Below the pieces are notes generated by a model, which worked only from the letters and a program-made list of their open reading frames with translations, was not told the DNA's origin and did no database searches. The translations under genes were made by a program, and so were the position numbers. From positions 1 through 7,731 of the forward strand of contig CANHTV010000159.1 of NCBI GenBank assembly GCA_947463285.1: 7,731 nucleotides of DNA. The letters run 5' to 3'. Shown here piece by piece: positions 1-5,878 of this stretch (positions are counted from its first letter, which is position 1; every line of letters starts with the position of its first letter). The DNA is from Verrucomicrobiaceae bacterium. GTDB lineage: Bacteria; Verrucomicrobiota; Verrucomicrobiia; Verrucomicrobiales; Verrucomicrobiaceae.

Positions 1-242
1 GCCCGCAGCCGCACCCGCTGCTGCTCGAAGTCGGCCTCGATCGGCTCCAGTTTCTCATGTTGCTCCGCCGTGATGTCGAGGTGCTCATGCATCCAGGCGT
101 GGAAATCCGGCTCGTGATGCTGCTGGGCGTGGCCTTGCCCATGCCGATGCAGAACCCAATCCGTCACGAACCAAGCCGTGCCGCCTGCTAGCAGCGCTGA
201 ACAAAGCATGGAAAGCAGAAACCAGCGGGCACGTGTGGTCAT
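1..242 (-). CDS. Periplasmic heavy-metal sensor, CnrR/ZraP-like (C-terminus cut by window edge)
   Basis: Direct translation gives 80 codons, open to the window edge. Residues 1-6 are short and basic (MTTRAR). A single hydrophobic segment follows at about 7-27 and would act as an uncleaved anchor or signal peptide, leaving the rest in the periplasm. The next stretch is strikingly histidine-rich (H32, H34, H38, H42, H43, H48, H52, H54, H62). It contains an FHAWMHEHLDITAEQ motif, where H48 and H52 form an HxxxH pair like the metal-binding pair of CnrR, and a long amphipathic helix begins (EKLEPIEADFEQQR). This arrangement is typical of Metal_resist / Spy-CpxP-like four-helix sensors, which are usually about 140-170 residues, so roughly half is missing. 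The start is supported by an ATGA overlap with the upstream gene and by a GAGGGG ribosome site 8 nt upstream. By family it should sense or bind a transition metal in the envelope and signal to a small membrane anti-sigma protein; which metal cannot be read from the sequence. Confidence 0.8.
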   Translation of the reverse strand, partial: MTTRARWFLLSMLCSALLAGGTAWFVTDWVLHRHGQGHAQQHHEPDFHAWMHEHLDITAEQHEKLEPIEADFEQQRVRLR

Positions 243-514
243 TTTGGCAGCCCCTCACGGAAGAGATTCATCGTCGGTGGTGTGGTATGAGTCCGGTCGC
301 GCTTCGCCAGACTCCAGCAGACCATGCCGGCCGTGACGATGCCGGAAACAGCTGCCAGCCCCACCAGACAGTGCACAAAGGAACGCCAGCGCTGCTCCCG
401 CACCTCATCGCTGCGCACGCGCTCCATGATGCTGCGCTCCATGGACTCAGGTATGGCTCCAGGCAGCGCCGAAGCTGCACGTTTGAGCATCTGATTGAGG
501 TCGGCGTCGTTCAT
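239..514 (-). CDS. Small single-pass membrane protein, putative anti-sigma-like partner of the metal sensor
   Basis: This is a 91-residue protein. A soluble, charged N-terminal part (about 1-45) begins MNDADLNQMLKRAASALP and contains a helical, Arg/Glu-rich stretch. One membrane span follows at about 46-69, and then a short C-terminal tail (KRDR to the end). A cytoplasmic N-terminus and a periplasmic C-terminus are expected for a CnrY-like anti-sigma. Its stop overlaps the start of the metal-sensor gene by 4 bases (ATGA), which implies translational coupling. It starts 26 bases after the CobW stop, so all three genes are probably one transcript. The size, topology and direct adjacency to a CnrR-like protein match the small hydrophobic gene between an ECF sigma factor and a periplasmic metal sensor in many PVC bacteria. 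No sigma factor gene lies in this window, so the anti-sigma role is inference. No recognisable SD precedes the start. It could instead be an unrelated membrane subunit. Confidence 0.7.
   Translation of the reverse strand: MNDADLNQMLKRAASALPGAIPESMERSIMERVRSDEVREQRWRSFVHCLVGLAAVSGIVTAGMVCWSLAKRDRTHTTPPTMNLFREGLPK
251..256 (-). promoter_or_regulatory. Ribosome binding site GAGGGG for the metal-sensor gene
   Basis: On the minus strand GAGGGG lies 8 bases before the ATG at 242, inside the end of the 91-residue gene. It is the only clear SD-like element before any of the genes in this window. It supports the chosen start and the ATGA-coupled reading. Confidence 0.5.
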
Positions 515-540
515 GAAAAGCAGCGTAACGTCATTTGCCG

Positions 541-1653
541 TTAGGCATCCCGGTGTGTCGGCGTCGGTTTGCCGGGACGGAAATACTCCTCATGATCCAG
601 TGTCGCCTGGAGGCCGAAGAAGTTCAGCGTCACTGCCCGCAGGCCTTCCTTTACGGCTTCGACCAGCGCCGCAGGATCAGCTTCCGCACGCAGATTGACA
701 ATGAGTTGGCCGCCCGTGGAGGGCTCATCCAGCTCCATGCCCAGCTCCGCCACATAATCACTGCGCACCAGATTGATGCTGGCCAGTTCGCCCGCGATGC
801 CGTCATCAGGGCTGAAGGTCATCTTGAAGTGCGCGATCTCCACACCCGCCGCCTGGAGGCGACCCTGCACATTCGCGGCGAGCTGTTTCAGGAAATCATT
901 CGCCTCAAACTCATCCGCGGCCTTCAGCGTGATGGTGGCATTCAGCCAGCCAAGCAGTGCCTCGCCATCGGCATAAACTTCGTAATCCACAGCCATCGGA
1001 TTCCGTCGTGCCTGCACATCCGTCATCAGACTGGCGAAAAGCTCATCCAGCCCAGTTTCCAAACGTGGCGAGGCGCTGATAATGCGGGCCAGCGGAAACT
1101 CCGCCGTCAGTACCGTGTTCAGTTCCTCGCGCTCGGTTTCAGTGAGCAGATCACTTTTGCTGATCACGATGATGTCAGCCTCTTCCAGCTGTTTTTTGAA
1201 AATGTAGGCCACCTTGCTGGAGAACGTGCCACCATCATCCAGGCCGAACACGCGGCGAGCACGCACTGGGTCCACCAGCACACTCAGCGGTGCCACTGTG
1301 AAAGCATCGCCATACATGCGGCGCAGCGGGTAGGTAACGGTGGCCACGAGGTCCGTGCAGCTGCCCACCGGCTCAGCGATGAAGACATCCGGCTTGCTGT
1401 CATTCGTCAGCTTGCTGGCGGCATCGACGAGCGTATTGAAGCGGCAGCAAAAGCAGCCGCCAGCGATTTCCTCCGTCGCAAAACCCTGGCCACGCAGCAG
1501 CTTCGTATCCACCAGACCGCCCGCCTGGTCATTGGTGATGAGTCCCACACGCAGGCCCTGCGCCGTGAGATGGCGGGCAAGCTTGCCCACCGTGGTGGTC
1601 TTTCCGGCTCCGAGGAAGCCGCCGATCATGATGTAACGAGCAGGAGATGACAT
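541..1653 (-). CDS. CobW/G3E-family GTP-binding protein (putative metallochaperone)
   Basis: This 370-residue cytoplasmic P-loop GTPase belongs to the G3E/COG0523 family, whose members deliver Zn, Co, Ni or other metals to client proteins. The Walker A motif is GGFLGAGKTT at residues 11-20. The family CxCC metal site is at C67-F-C69-C70. A Walker B-type segment is FIAEPVG at 91-97; the family more often has an ETTG- or ENSG-like sequence here. The base-specificity motif NKxD appears as S165-K-S-D168. Residues after about 220 form the second domain. They lack the His-rich tail found in many Zn-linked CobW proteins, and the C-terminus is TPTHRDA. The length is typical. The start a few residues before the first beta strand fits the family, although no SD is visible. 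It heads a minus-strand run with the small membrane protein and the CnrR-like sensor, which suggests a metal-related job. The client and the metal are unknown, so no gene symbol is given. Confidence 0.92.
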   Translation of the reverse strand: MSSPARYIMIGGFLGAGKTTTVGKLARHLTAQGLRVGLITNDQAGGLVDTKLLRGQGFATEEIAGGCFCCRFNTLVDAASKLTNDSKPDVFIAEPVGSCTDLVATVTYPLRRMYGDAFTVAPLSVLVDPVRARRVFGLDDGGTFSSKVAYIFKKQLEEADIIVISKSDLLTETEREELNTVLTAEFPLARIISASPRLETGLDELFASLMTDVQARRNPMAVDYEVYADGEALLGWLNATITLKAADEFEANDFLKQLAANVQGRLQAAGVEIAHFKMTFSPDDGIAGELASINLVRSDYVAELGMELDEPSTGGQLIVNLRAEADPAALVEAVKEGLRAVTLNFFGLQATLDHEEYFRPGKPTPTHRDA

Positions 1654-1771
1654 GGGCAGAAGAAACGCCGCACACTCAGGGCAAGTACACCCAGATCACG
1701 CAAGCTGGAAGTCTTTCGGGGGCAGGGGCACCGTTCTAATGATCCCAGAGACCAAGGTGAGCGACACGCGC

Positions 1772-1802
1772 AGCGGCGAACGAGTAATCTATATTCGCCG
1801 CT
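1772..1802. promoter_or_regulatory. Perfect 9-bp inverted repeat in the divergent CobW / SMP-30 intergenic region
   Basis: AGCGGCGAA (1772-1780) and TTCGCCGCT (1794-1802) are exact reverse complements separated by a 13-base AT-rich centre that contains TAATCTATAT. It lies about 120 bases from the CobW start and 66 bases from the lactonase start. No T-tract follows on either strand, so a terminator is unlikely. An operator for a dimeric repressor overlapping a promoter is the simplest reading, and an mRNA hairpin in a leader is the alternative. The rest of the 214-base intergenic region shows no convincing -35/-10 pair. Confidence 0.4.
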
Positions 1803-1867
1803 CCTTTCGAGCTCTGCTATTTTGCAGGCTTGCGCTTTCGGGAGGGTTTCGATAAAGAGACGGTCAT

Positions 1868-2896
1868 ATGCCAACCTCCCGCCGCGCTTTTCTCTCCAGC
1901 CTCGCTGCTACGGCCGCTACTTCCTCCCTGGCCCGCGACTGGTCGGGGCAGAATCCTGAGCGCTACCCTGACCCGGATGTGATCGCGCTAGACCCAGCTT
2001 TTGAAAAACTCATCCAGGGGAATGCACCGATCCGTCGTCTGCACACCGGGATGCTCTGGGCGGAAGGTCCGGCCTGGAATGGCGCAGGCAATTACCTTGT
2101 ATGGAGTGACATCCCCAACAACGCCCAGATGCGCTATCTGCCTGAGGATGGACACGTCAGCATAATGCGTAACAACGCCAACAACAGCAACGGCAACACC
2201 TTTGACTGGCAGGGCCGCCAGATCTCCTGCGAGCACGCCACGCGTCGGGTGGTGCGGTATGAGCTGGATGGCAAGATCACCGTGCTGGCCGCGGAGTTTG
2301 AAGGCAAACCCTTCAACGCCCCAAACGACGCCGTGGTGCATCCCGATGGAGGTGTGTGGTTCACGGATCCCGGCTACGGCAGCATGATGGACTACGAAGG
2401 CCATAAAGGTGAGCTCCTGCTGAAAGAGGCCGTCTATCGCATCGACCCCAGCGGTAAGATCGAAAAGGTGACCGACGAGCAGGTGAAGCCTAACGGCCTG
2501 TGCTTCAGCCCGGACTACAAGAAGCTCTACATCGTGGACACAGGTGCTCCGAAAAATATCACGGTGCATGACGTGGTGGATGGCGTGAAGCTCAGCAAAG
2601 GCAAGGAATTCGCCGTGAACAAAGGCGCTCTCGCTGACAAAGCGGCCAAAGGCGGCTCCGACGGTGTGCGCTGTGATGTGGACGGTAATGTCTGGGCCAG
2701 CGCCGGCTGGATCGGCGATGGTTTCGACGGCGTGCATGTCTTCAATCCTGCAGGCCAGCTCATCGGCCACATCAAGCTCCCTGAGACCGGCAGCAACCTC
2801 TGTTTTGGCGGTCCCAAAAGGAACCGCCTGTTCATTACCGCCAGCCAGAGCCTTTACTCGCTGTATGTGAACACACGCGGTGCCCATTTTTGCTGA
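1868..2896 (+). CDS. SMP-30/gluconolactonase/LRE family protein, Tat-exported
   Basis: This is a 342-residue protein with a twin-arginine signal at the N-terminus: SRRAFLSS at residues 4-11, followed by an Ala/Thr-rich hydrophobic stretch to about 22. The mature part is a six-bladed beta-propeller of the SMP-30 family. These enzymes hydrolyse sugar lactones such as gluconolactone and bind one divalent metal. The residues expected for the metal and substrate site are all present. E66 lies in AEGPAW, N153 in NAPNDAVV, N209 in KPNGLCFSP and D265 in GSDGVRCD; they match E18, N103, N154 and D204 of human SMP-30. The VWFTDPGYG and NLCFGGP motifs and the SLYVNTRGA ending are usual for the bacterial gluconolactonase group, so the protein looks complete. 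The upstream AAAGAGAC is at best a weak SD. The gene is monocistronic, since its neighbours on both sides are on the other strand. It probably acts in the periplasm on an oxidised sugar; the exact lactone is not known. Confidence 0.93.
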   Translation: MPTSRRAFLSSLAATAATSSLARDWSGQNPERYPDPDVIALDPAFEKLIQGNAPIRRLHTGMLWAEGPAWNGAGNYLVWSDIPNNAQMRYLPEDGHVSIMRNNANNSNGNTFDWQGRQISCEHATRRVVRYELDGKITVLAAEFEGKPFNAPNDAVVHPDGGVWFTDPGYGSMMDYEGHKGELLLKEAVYRIDPSGKIEKVTDEQVKPNGLCFSPDYKKLYIVDTGAPKNITVHDVVDGVKLSKGKEFAVNKGALADKAAKGGSDGVRCDVDGNVWASAGWIGDGFDGVHVFNPAGQLIGHIKLPETGSNLCFGGPKRNRLFITASQSLYSLYVNTRGAHFC

Positions 2897-2959
2897 AGGC
2901 GGGGAGAGTCCGCGCAGAAGCACGATGGTTATCTTCGCCATTCCCCACTGCACCAGTGA

Positions 2960-4129
2960 TCACCTGCGCCTCGCCACCATGAGGCTGGTGTTGCTGGCGG
3001 AGTAGAGGTAGCCGAAGCCGAAATCTACGGGCTGCACGAGGTGTTGACCATTGCGATAGGCGGCCATGAGGTCAGGCTGCTGCTGCGAAAAGATGCCGAT
3101 GGTGCCCCGATAGTCGCCATAAAGGGAAAGGGGTAGCCCGGCATTCATTAGGTGACGGTAAGGCACGCCTGAAGGGTCCTGTACGAGGCCGCTGGTGCTG
3201 TTGGTGACATAGTTGCGAATGGTCGAAAAGCCTTCGTCATGCATGAGGTAGGACGCGCTTTTCACCAGGGCAGGCGGGTAACCTTGTTTTGCGACAAAGG
3301 TCAGGAAAGGACCACCCGCGCGGGTGCTGACATTTGAGAGATCCTGCCGGAAGTAAAACAGCCGCTTCATGCCGCCGATGCCCGTGTGAAAACGGATCAT
3401 TAGGCCAGGAGCCGCGCCGCCACTGACACCAGCCAGTACGGCATTCCCGGAGCCGTCGATCCGCACCACATCCACGCTGTCCACCACAGCGCCGGTGCGG
3501 ACGAGGAAGGTGAGCAGCACGGGTAAGACACCACGGAAGCGGCTGGATTGCAGATCATGCCGCATATCCTGTGTGATGAAGTAGCCTGCTGACATGATCG
3601 TGGTCAGCGCCGAGCGCAAGGCGTCGAGACCAGCGGCAATTTCTCCAGGTGTGAGGGTTTGTAGATCCGGCAGTGGCTCCGCTGGCTCCAGACCGCAGAG
3701 GATGTAGGTTTCTGCACTCGGGAAAAGCTCCCGGGCGAAGAGGTAATCCGGCCCGCTGAAGGGGTAAAACAAAGCGCGATGTCTCTGGAGGTCGCCGATC
3801 TCACGCGCGGCCCAAGACCTGATTTTCTGACCACGTCCGAGGTCATGGGTGCGCCAGAGGCTCTGCATCTGTTGCTGGTGGAAAGGCGATGCATTGGAGC
3901 CCTCCATGCCTGCAAACAAGCGCGCCACATCATTGATGCCGGAGGAGCGGAAAGGCAGGCCCAGCTCCCAGGCTCCGTTAAAAAGCGTGCCTCCTGTGGC
4001 AGACTCAGCGCGTAGCACGGTGGGCTCGCTCGCAGGGGGCGAAGGCACCACCTCAGGTGGCAGGCGACAGGCACTTAGGCCTAACAAAAGGCTGAGATAG
4101 AGGAGCTTGCCGGCATGGCGTCGGTTCAT
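2960..4129 (-). CDS. Putative lipoprotein of unknown function with a YPFSGPDY motif
   Basis: I do not recognise a named family. The preferred start at 4129 gives 389 residues and opens with a lipoprotein signal: MNRRHAGK, a Leu-rich core, and the lipobox L-S-A-C with the lipidated Cys at 21. A longer reading from 4183 would add 18 residues ahead of the signal and is less likely. After a Pro-rich linker (about 22-40) comes a single globular region. It contains WRTHDLGRGQKIRSW (about 92-106), YPFSGPDYLFARELFP (122-137) and YILCGLEP, then a Gly-rich, beta-looking second half with FYFRQDLSN and SASYLMHDEGFS. Arg at +2 after the Cys does not signal inner-membrane retention, so outer-membrane anchoring is likely. 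It follows the PPIase gene by 78 bases on the same strand and is probably the last gene of that operon. The conserved-looking aromatic and acidic motifs suggest a real enzyme or binding fold, but no catalytic site is assigned. Confidence 0.8.
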   Translation of the reverse strand: MNRRHAGKLLYLSLLLGLSACRLPPEVVPSPPASEPTVLRAESATGGTLFNGAWELGLPFRSSGINDVARLFAGMEGSNASPFHQQQMQSLWRTHDLGRGQKIRSWAAREIGDLQRHRALFYPFSGPDYLFARELFPSAETYILCGLEPAEPLPDLQTLTPGEIAAGLDALRSALTTIMSAGYFITQDMRHDLQSSRFRGVLPVLLTFLVRTGAVVDSVDVVRIDGSGNAVLAGVSGGAAPGLMIRFHTGIGGMKRLFYFRQDLSNVSTRAGGPFLTFVAKQGYPPALVKSASYLMHDEGFSTIRNYVTNSTSGLVQDPSGVPYRHLMNAGLPLSLYGDYRGTIGIFSQQQPDLMAAYRNGQHLVQPVDFGFGYLYSASNTSLMVARRR

Positions 4130-4207
4130 GGCGTTTCGGGATTTGGTGTGAGCTGGGATCAGGCCAATCTTTGAAGCATCCATTCTGACAATTCCGGCAG
4201 GCTTTCA

Positions 4208-5101
4208 TCAATGACCGTCGCCGCAGGTTTCTTCCGGCGGGTCAGTGTCCTTGACGTCAGCGGCAGCCTTCAGTTGCTCGATGAGTTCATTGAATTTCCT
4301 GTCCTTGAATTCCTCGATCAAACGCTGGCGGACGCTGTCTTTGACCATTTCGAAAGGCATCGCCTCAGGTGCTTTGCGTCCCAGCACGGTGCAGATGTGA
4401 AAGCCGAGCTGCGTGGTGAAGACGGGGCTGATTTCCTTTTCCTGCATGGAGAAGGCGATGACCTCAAACTCCTCCATGAACTCGCCGCGCTTAAACCAGC
4501 CGAGGTCGATCTGCTGCTGCGCATCAGCGCGATGCTCCTCGGCGAGGGTAAGGAAGTCCGCGCCATCCAGCAGTTGTTTGCGCACGGCACGAAGGTTTTC
4601 GTAGATTTCCTGGCGGCTTTTCGCGCCCTGCATGCTTTTCGTGATGTGCGCGGCATGGACCATTTCCTCAGTCATGTAATGGGCGATGTTGGCATCGTAA
4701 TAAGCCCGCAGCTCTTCTTCCGTCGGGTCTGGCTCTTTGCCATAGACTTCGCCCAGCATCTTATCCAGACGCACTCCACCAGCGACATTCTCACGCACCA
4801 CGGCCTCGTCTTTGTAAGGCATCCCGATGCCCATGTAGAACTGGTCTTCACCGCCAGCCTGCTCGATGAGCTTGTTCAGACGCTCCGTGATGTCGGCATC
4901 CTCCACGGTTGGAACTCGCTTCACGGACTCCTGATTTAAAAGGATGCGTGAGACGATGTTGTCCTTTGCGTAGCTGCGAAATTCGAGGTCGCGCTCACAA
5001 CAGGACACCTGGAGCAGACGCTCGTAGTGTCCCTTCACATTGCGGAATTCGCCCTCGATGATTTCGTCATCCACTTCTTCGCCATTGATGATCAGTGCCA
5101 T
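4208..5101 (-). CDS. Parvulin-type peptidyl-prolyl cis-trans isomerase without a signal peptide
   Basis: This 297-residue protein has a helical N-terminal chaperone-like region (about 1-140) and a PpiC/rotamase domain (about 147-243). Parvulin landmarks are visible: MVHAAHITK with H152, LGWFKRGEF at 200-208, EVIAFSMQEKEISPVF at 213-228, and TQLGFHICTVLGR with H235. It should catalyse cis-trans isomerisation of X-Pro bonds. Unlike SurA or PrsA it starts MALIINGEEVDDE with no signal sequence or lipobox, so it is predicted to be cytoplasmic. In layout (helical N-terminus, C-terminal rotamase, about 290 residues) it recalls NifM-like parvulins, though no nif gene is nearby. Oddities are a vicinal Cys pair (C34-C35) and an acidic tail ending CGDGH. 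The start has no SD. It lies 57 bases after the stop of the proteasome-like gene on the same strand, which suggests a shared transcript and a shared role in cytoplasmic protein folding or turnover. Confidence 0.9.
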   Translation of the reverse strand: MALIINGEEVDDEIIEGEFRNVKGHYERLLQVSCCERDLEFRSYAKDNIVSRILLNQESVKRVPTVEDADITERLNKLIEQAGGEDQFYMGIGMPYKDEAVVRENVAGGVRLDKMLGEVYGKEPDPTEEELRAYYDANIAHYMTEEMVHAAHITKSMQGAKSRQEIYENLRAVRKQLLDGADFLTLAEEHRADAQQQIDLGWFKRGEFMEEFEVIAFSMQEKEISPVFTTQLGFHICTVLGRKAPEAMPFEMVKDSVRQRLIEEFKDRKFNELIEQLKAAADVKDTDPPEETCGDGH

Positions 5102-5158
5102 GATCGGATGGGGAATGCGATGGCGGCTTTCCGCAAGGCGAAAATGCAGATTGGCGGC

Positions 5159-5776
5159 CTACTTTCGTGCCCTGGCTTTGGATTTTGGCTTCTGAACAGG
5201 CTCGGCATTCACCATCGGGCAGGAGAAGATTTCAAAAGGGCCGGACGTGGCGCTGTCAAACTCGGCTGCGGCATTCAATCCGGCTTTGACGATGTCTACC
5301 ACGTTATCGCACTGATCATAGACTGCCTCCATGGCTCCGAGCGCGTAATCGCGACCAGATCCAGCAGCCCAAAATTTGTGAAACTGCTGCGCACTGCGGT
5401 AGGAGTAGAGCGCGAAGATGCCATGGGGATTGGCGATTAGTCCGTAAAACTGGGTCGTTTCATATTCCTCATCCTTCGAAGGCATCGTGGACATGAAGTA
5501 CTCCGCCTTCATCCAGTGATGCGCATGACGAAAGGTCTCGAAGATCATCGCCGTGCTGGAAAAATCACGTGGGCGTTCCGGATTGGCGAAGTAGCTGTTC
5601 ATCACCACTAGGCTTGCTGAGGTGCCAGTAAGGCCGATAAAGCTGTCGCCAATTTTGGTGATCTTGGTTTTATTGACGATGTGATGAGCCTTCTGGCGCA
5701 GGGAACCCAGGCAGCTCATCGTATCAGCGCCAATGCAGGCAATTCCGTTTTTCTGGGCGACGACGATGGTGGACAT
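5159..5776 (-). CDS. Proteasome-type Ntn hydrolase (HslV / bacterial proteasome-homologue-like)
   Basis: The reading frame is open from 5866, but the ATG at 5776 is chosen because this fold needs its nucleophile at residue 1 of the mature chain. That gives 205 residues beginning MSTIVVAQKNGIACIGADT, which lines up without gaps with the HslV start. Removal of Met by methionine aminopeptidase would expose Ser where HslV has Thr1. The Asp of GADT then falls at mature position 17, as in proteasome subunits. The catalytic Lys33 equivalent is probably one of the Lys in NKTKITK (mature 35, 37 or 40), and AAGSGRDYALGAM (residues 137-149) matches the GSG active-site segment. The basic tail KPKSKARARK (196-205) is not typical of HslV. 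No ATPase partner (HslU) is in the window. The protein may be a double-ring cytoplasmic peptidase like the BPH/Anbu-type homologues, or a non-proteolytic amidohydrolase. It heads the minus-strand run with the PPIase and the lipoprotein. Confidence 0.85.
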   Translation of the reverse strand: MSTIVVAQKNGIACIGADTMSCLGSLRQKAHHIVNKTKITKIGDSFIGLTGTSASLVVMNSYFANPERPRDFSSTAMIFETFRHAHHWMKAEYFMSTMPSKDEEYETTQFYGLIANPHGIFALYSYRSAQQFHKFWAAGSGRDYALGAMEAVYDQCDNVVDIVKAGLNAAAEFDSATSGPFEIFSCPMVNAEPVQKPKSKARARK

Positions 5777-5842
5777 AAAAGAGCGCCGAGTGTGACAGAG
5801 TCCCCGAATCTGGCAAGAAGGAGTCACGGAATGATCTTCCTT

Positions 5843-5860
5843 GTTGTCTGAGTTGTCTGA
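5843..5860 (+). repeat. Tandem 9-bp direct repeat, 2 exact copies
   Basis: GTTGTCTGA occurs twice head to tail (5843-5851 and 5852-5860) in the 102-base divergent region between the proteasome-like gene and the EF-hand gene. Nearly one helical turn separates the copies, as in tandem regulator half-sites. A chance duplication is possible. Confidence 0.45.
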
Positions 5861-5864
5861 AACC

Positions 5865-5877
5865 AAGATGAAATCTT
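5865..5877. repeat. Small inverted repeat abutting the start codon at 5879
   Basis: AAGAT and ATCTT (5865-5869 and 5873-5877) are a perfect 5-bp inverted repeat with a 3-base centre, ending one base before the ATG at 5879. It could form a weak hairpin in the mRNA leader or be part of an operator with the adjacent tandem repeat. It is short enough to be chance. Confidence 0.25.
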
Positions 5878-5878
5878 C

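Noticed and set aside
535..1650. Plus-strand open frame of 371 codons opposite the CobW gene
   Set aside because: It is the antisense shadow of CobW. The translation is rich in His, Arg, Gln and Ala, has no recognisable motif, and overlaps a gene with intact P-loop and CxCC motifs.
1988..2953. Minus-strand open frame of 321 codons opposite the SMP-30 gene
   Set aside because: It is an antisense shadow. The sense strand carries a complete lactonase with all metal-site residues, and the antisense product is low-complexity in Val, Ala and His.
2897..2959. Possible terminator between the convergent SMP-30 and lipoprotein genes
   Set aside because: CACTG-CAC-CAGTG (2946-2958) forms only a 5-bp stem with no T-tract on either strand, and no stronger hairpin was found by eye.
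4130..4183. 18-residue extension of the lipoprotein from an ATG at 4183
   Set aside because: It would place a non-signal stretch ahead of a textbook lipoprotein signal peptide. The ATG at 4129 is the better start.
4211..4939. Plus-strand open frame of 242 codons opposite the PPIase gene
   Set aside because: It is antisense to a clear parvulin and shows no family motifs.
5102..5158. Hairpin TTTCCGC-AAG-GCGAAA between the protease and PPIase genes
   Set aside because: The stem is short and bulged, and no U-run follows it on the transcribed strand, so it is not called a terminator.
5777..5866. 30-residue N-terminal extension of the proteasome-like protein
   Set aside because: The extension would bury the catalytic N-terminus, and it overlaps the tandem repeat and the regulatory space. 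The ATG at 5776 aligns exactly with the HslV start.
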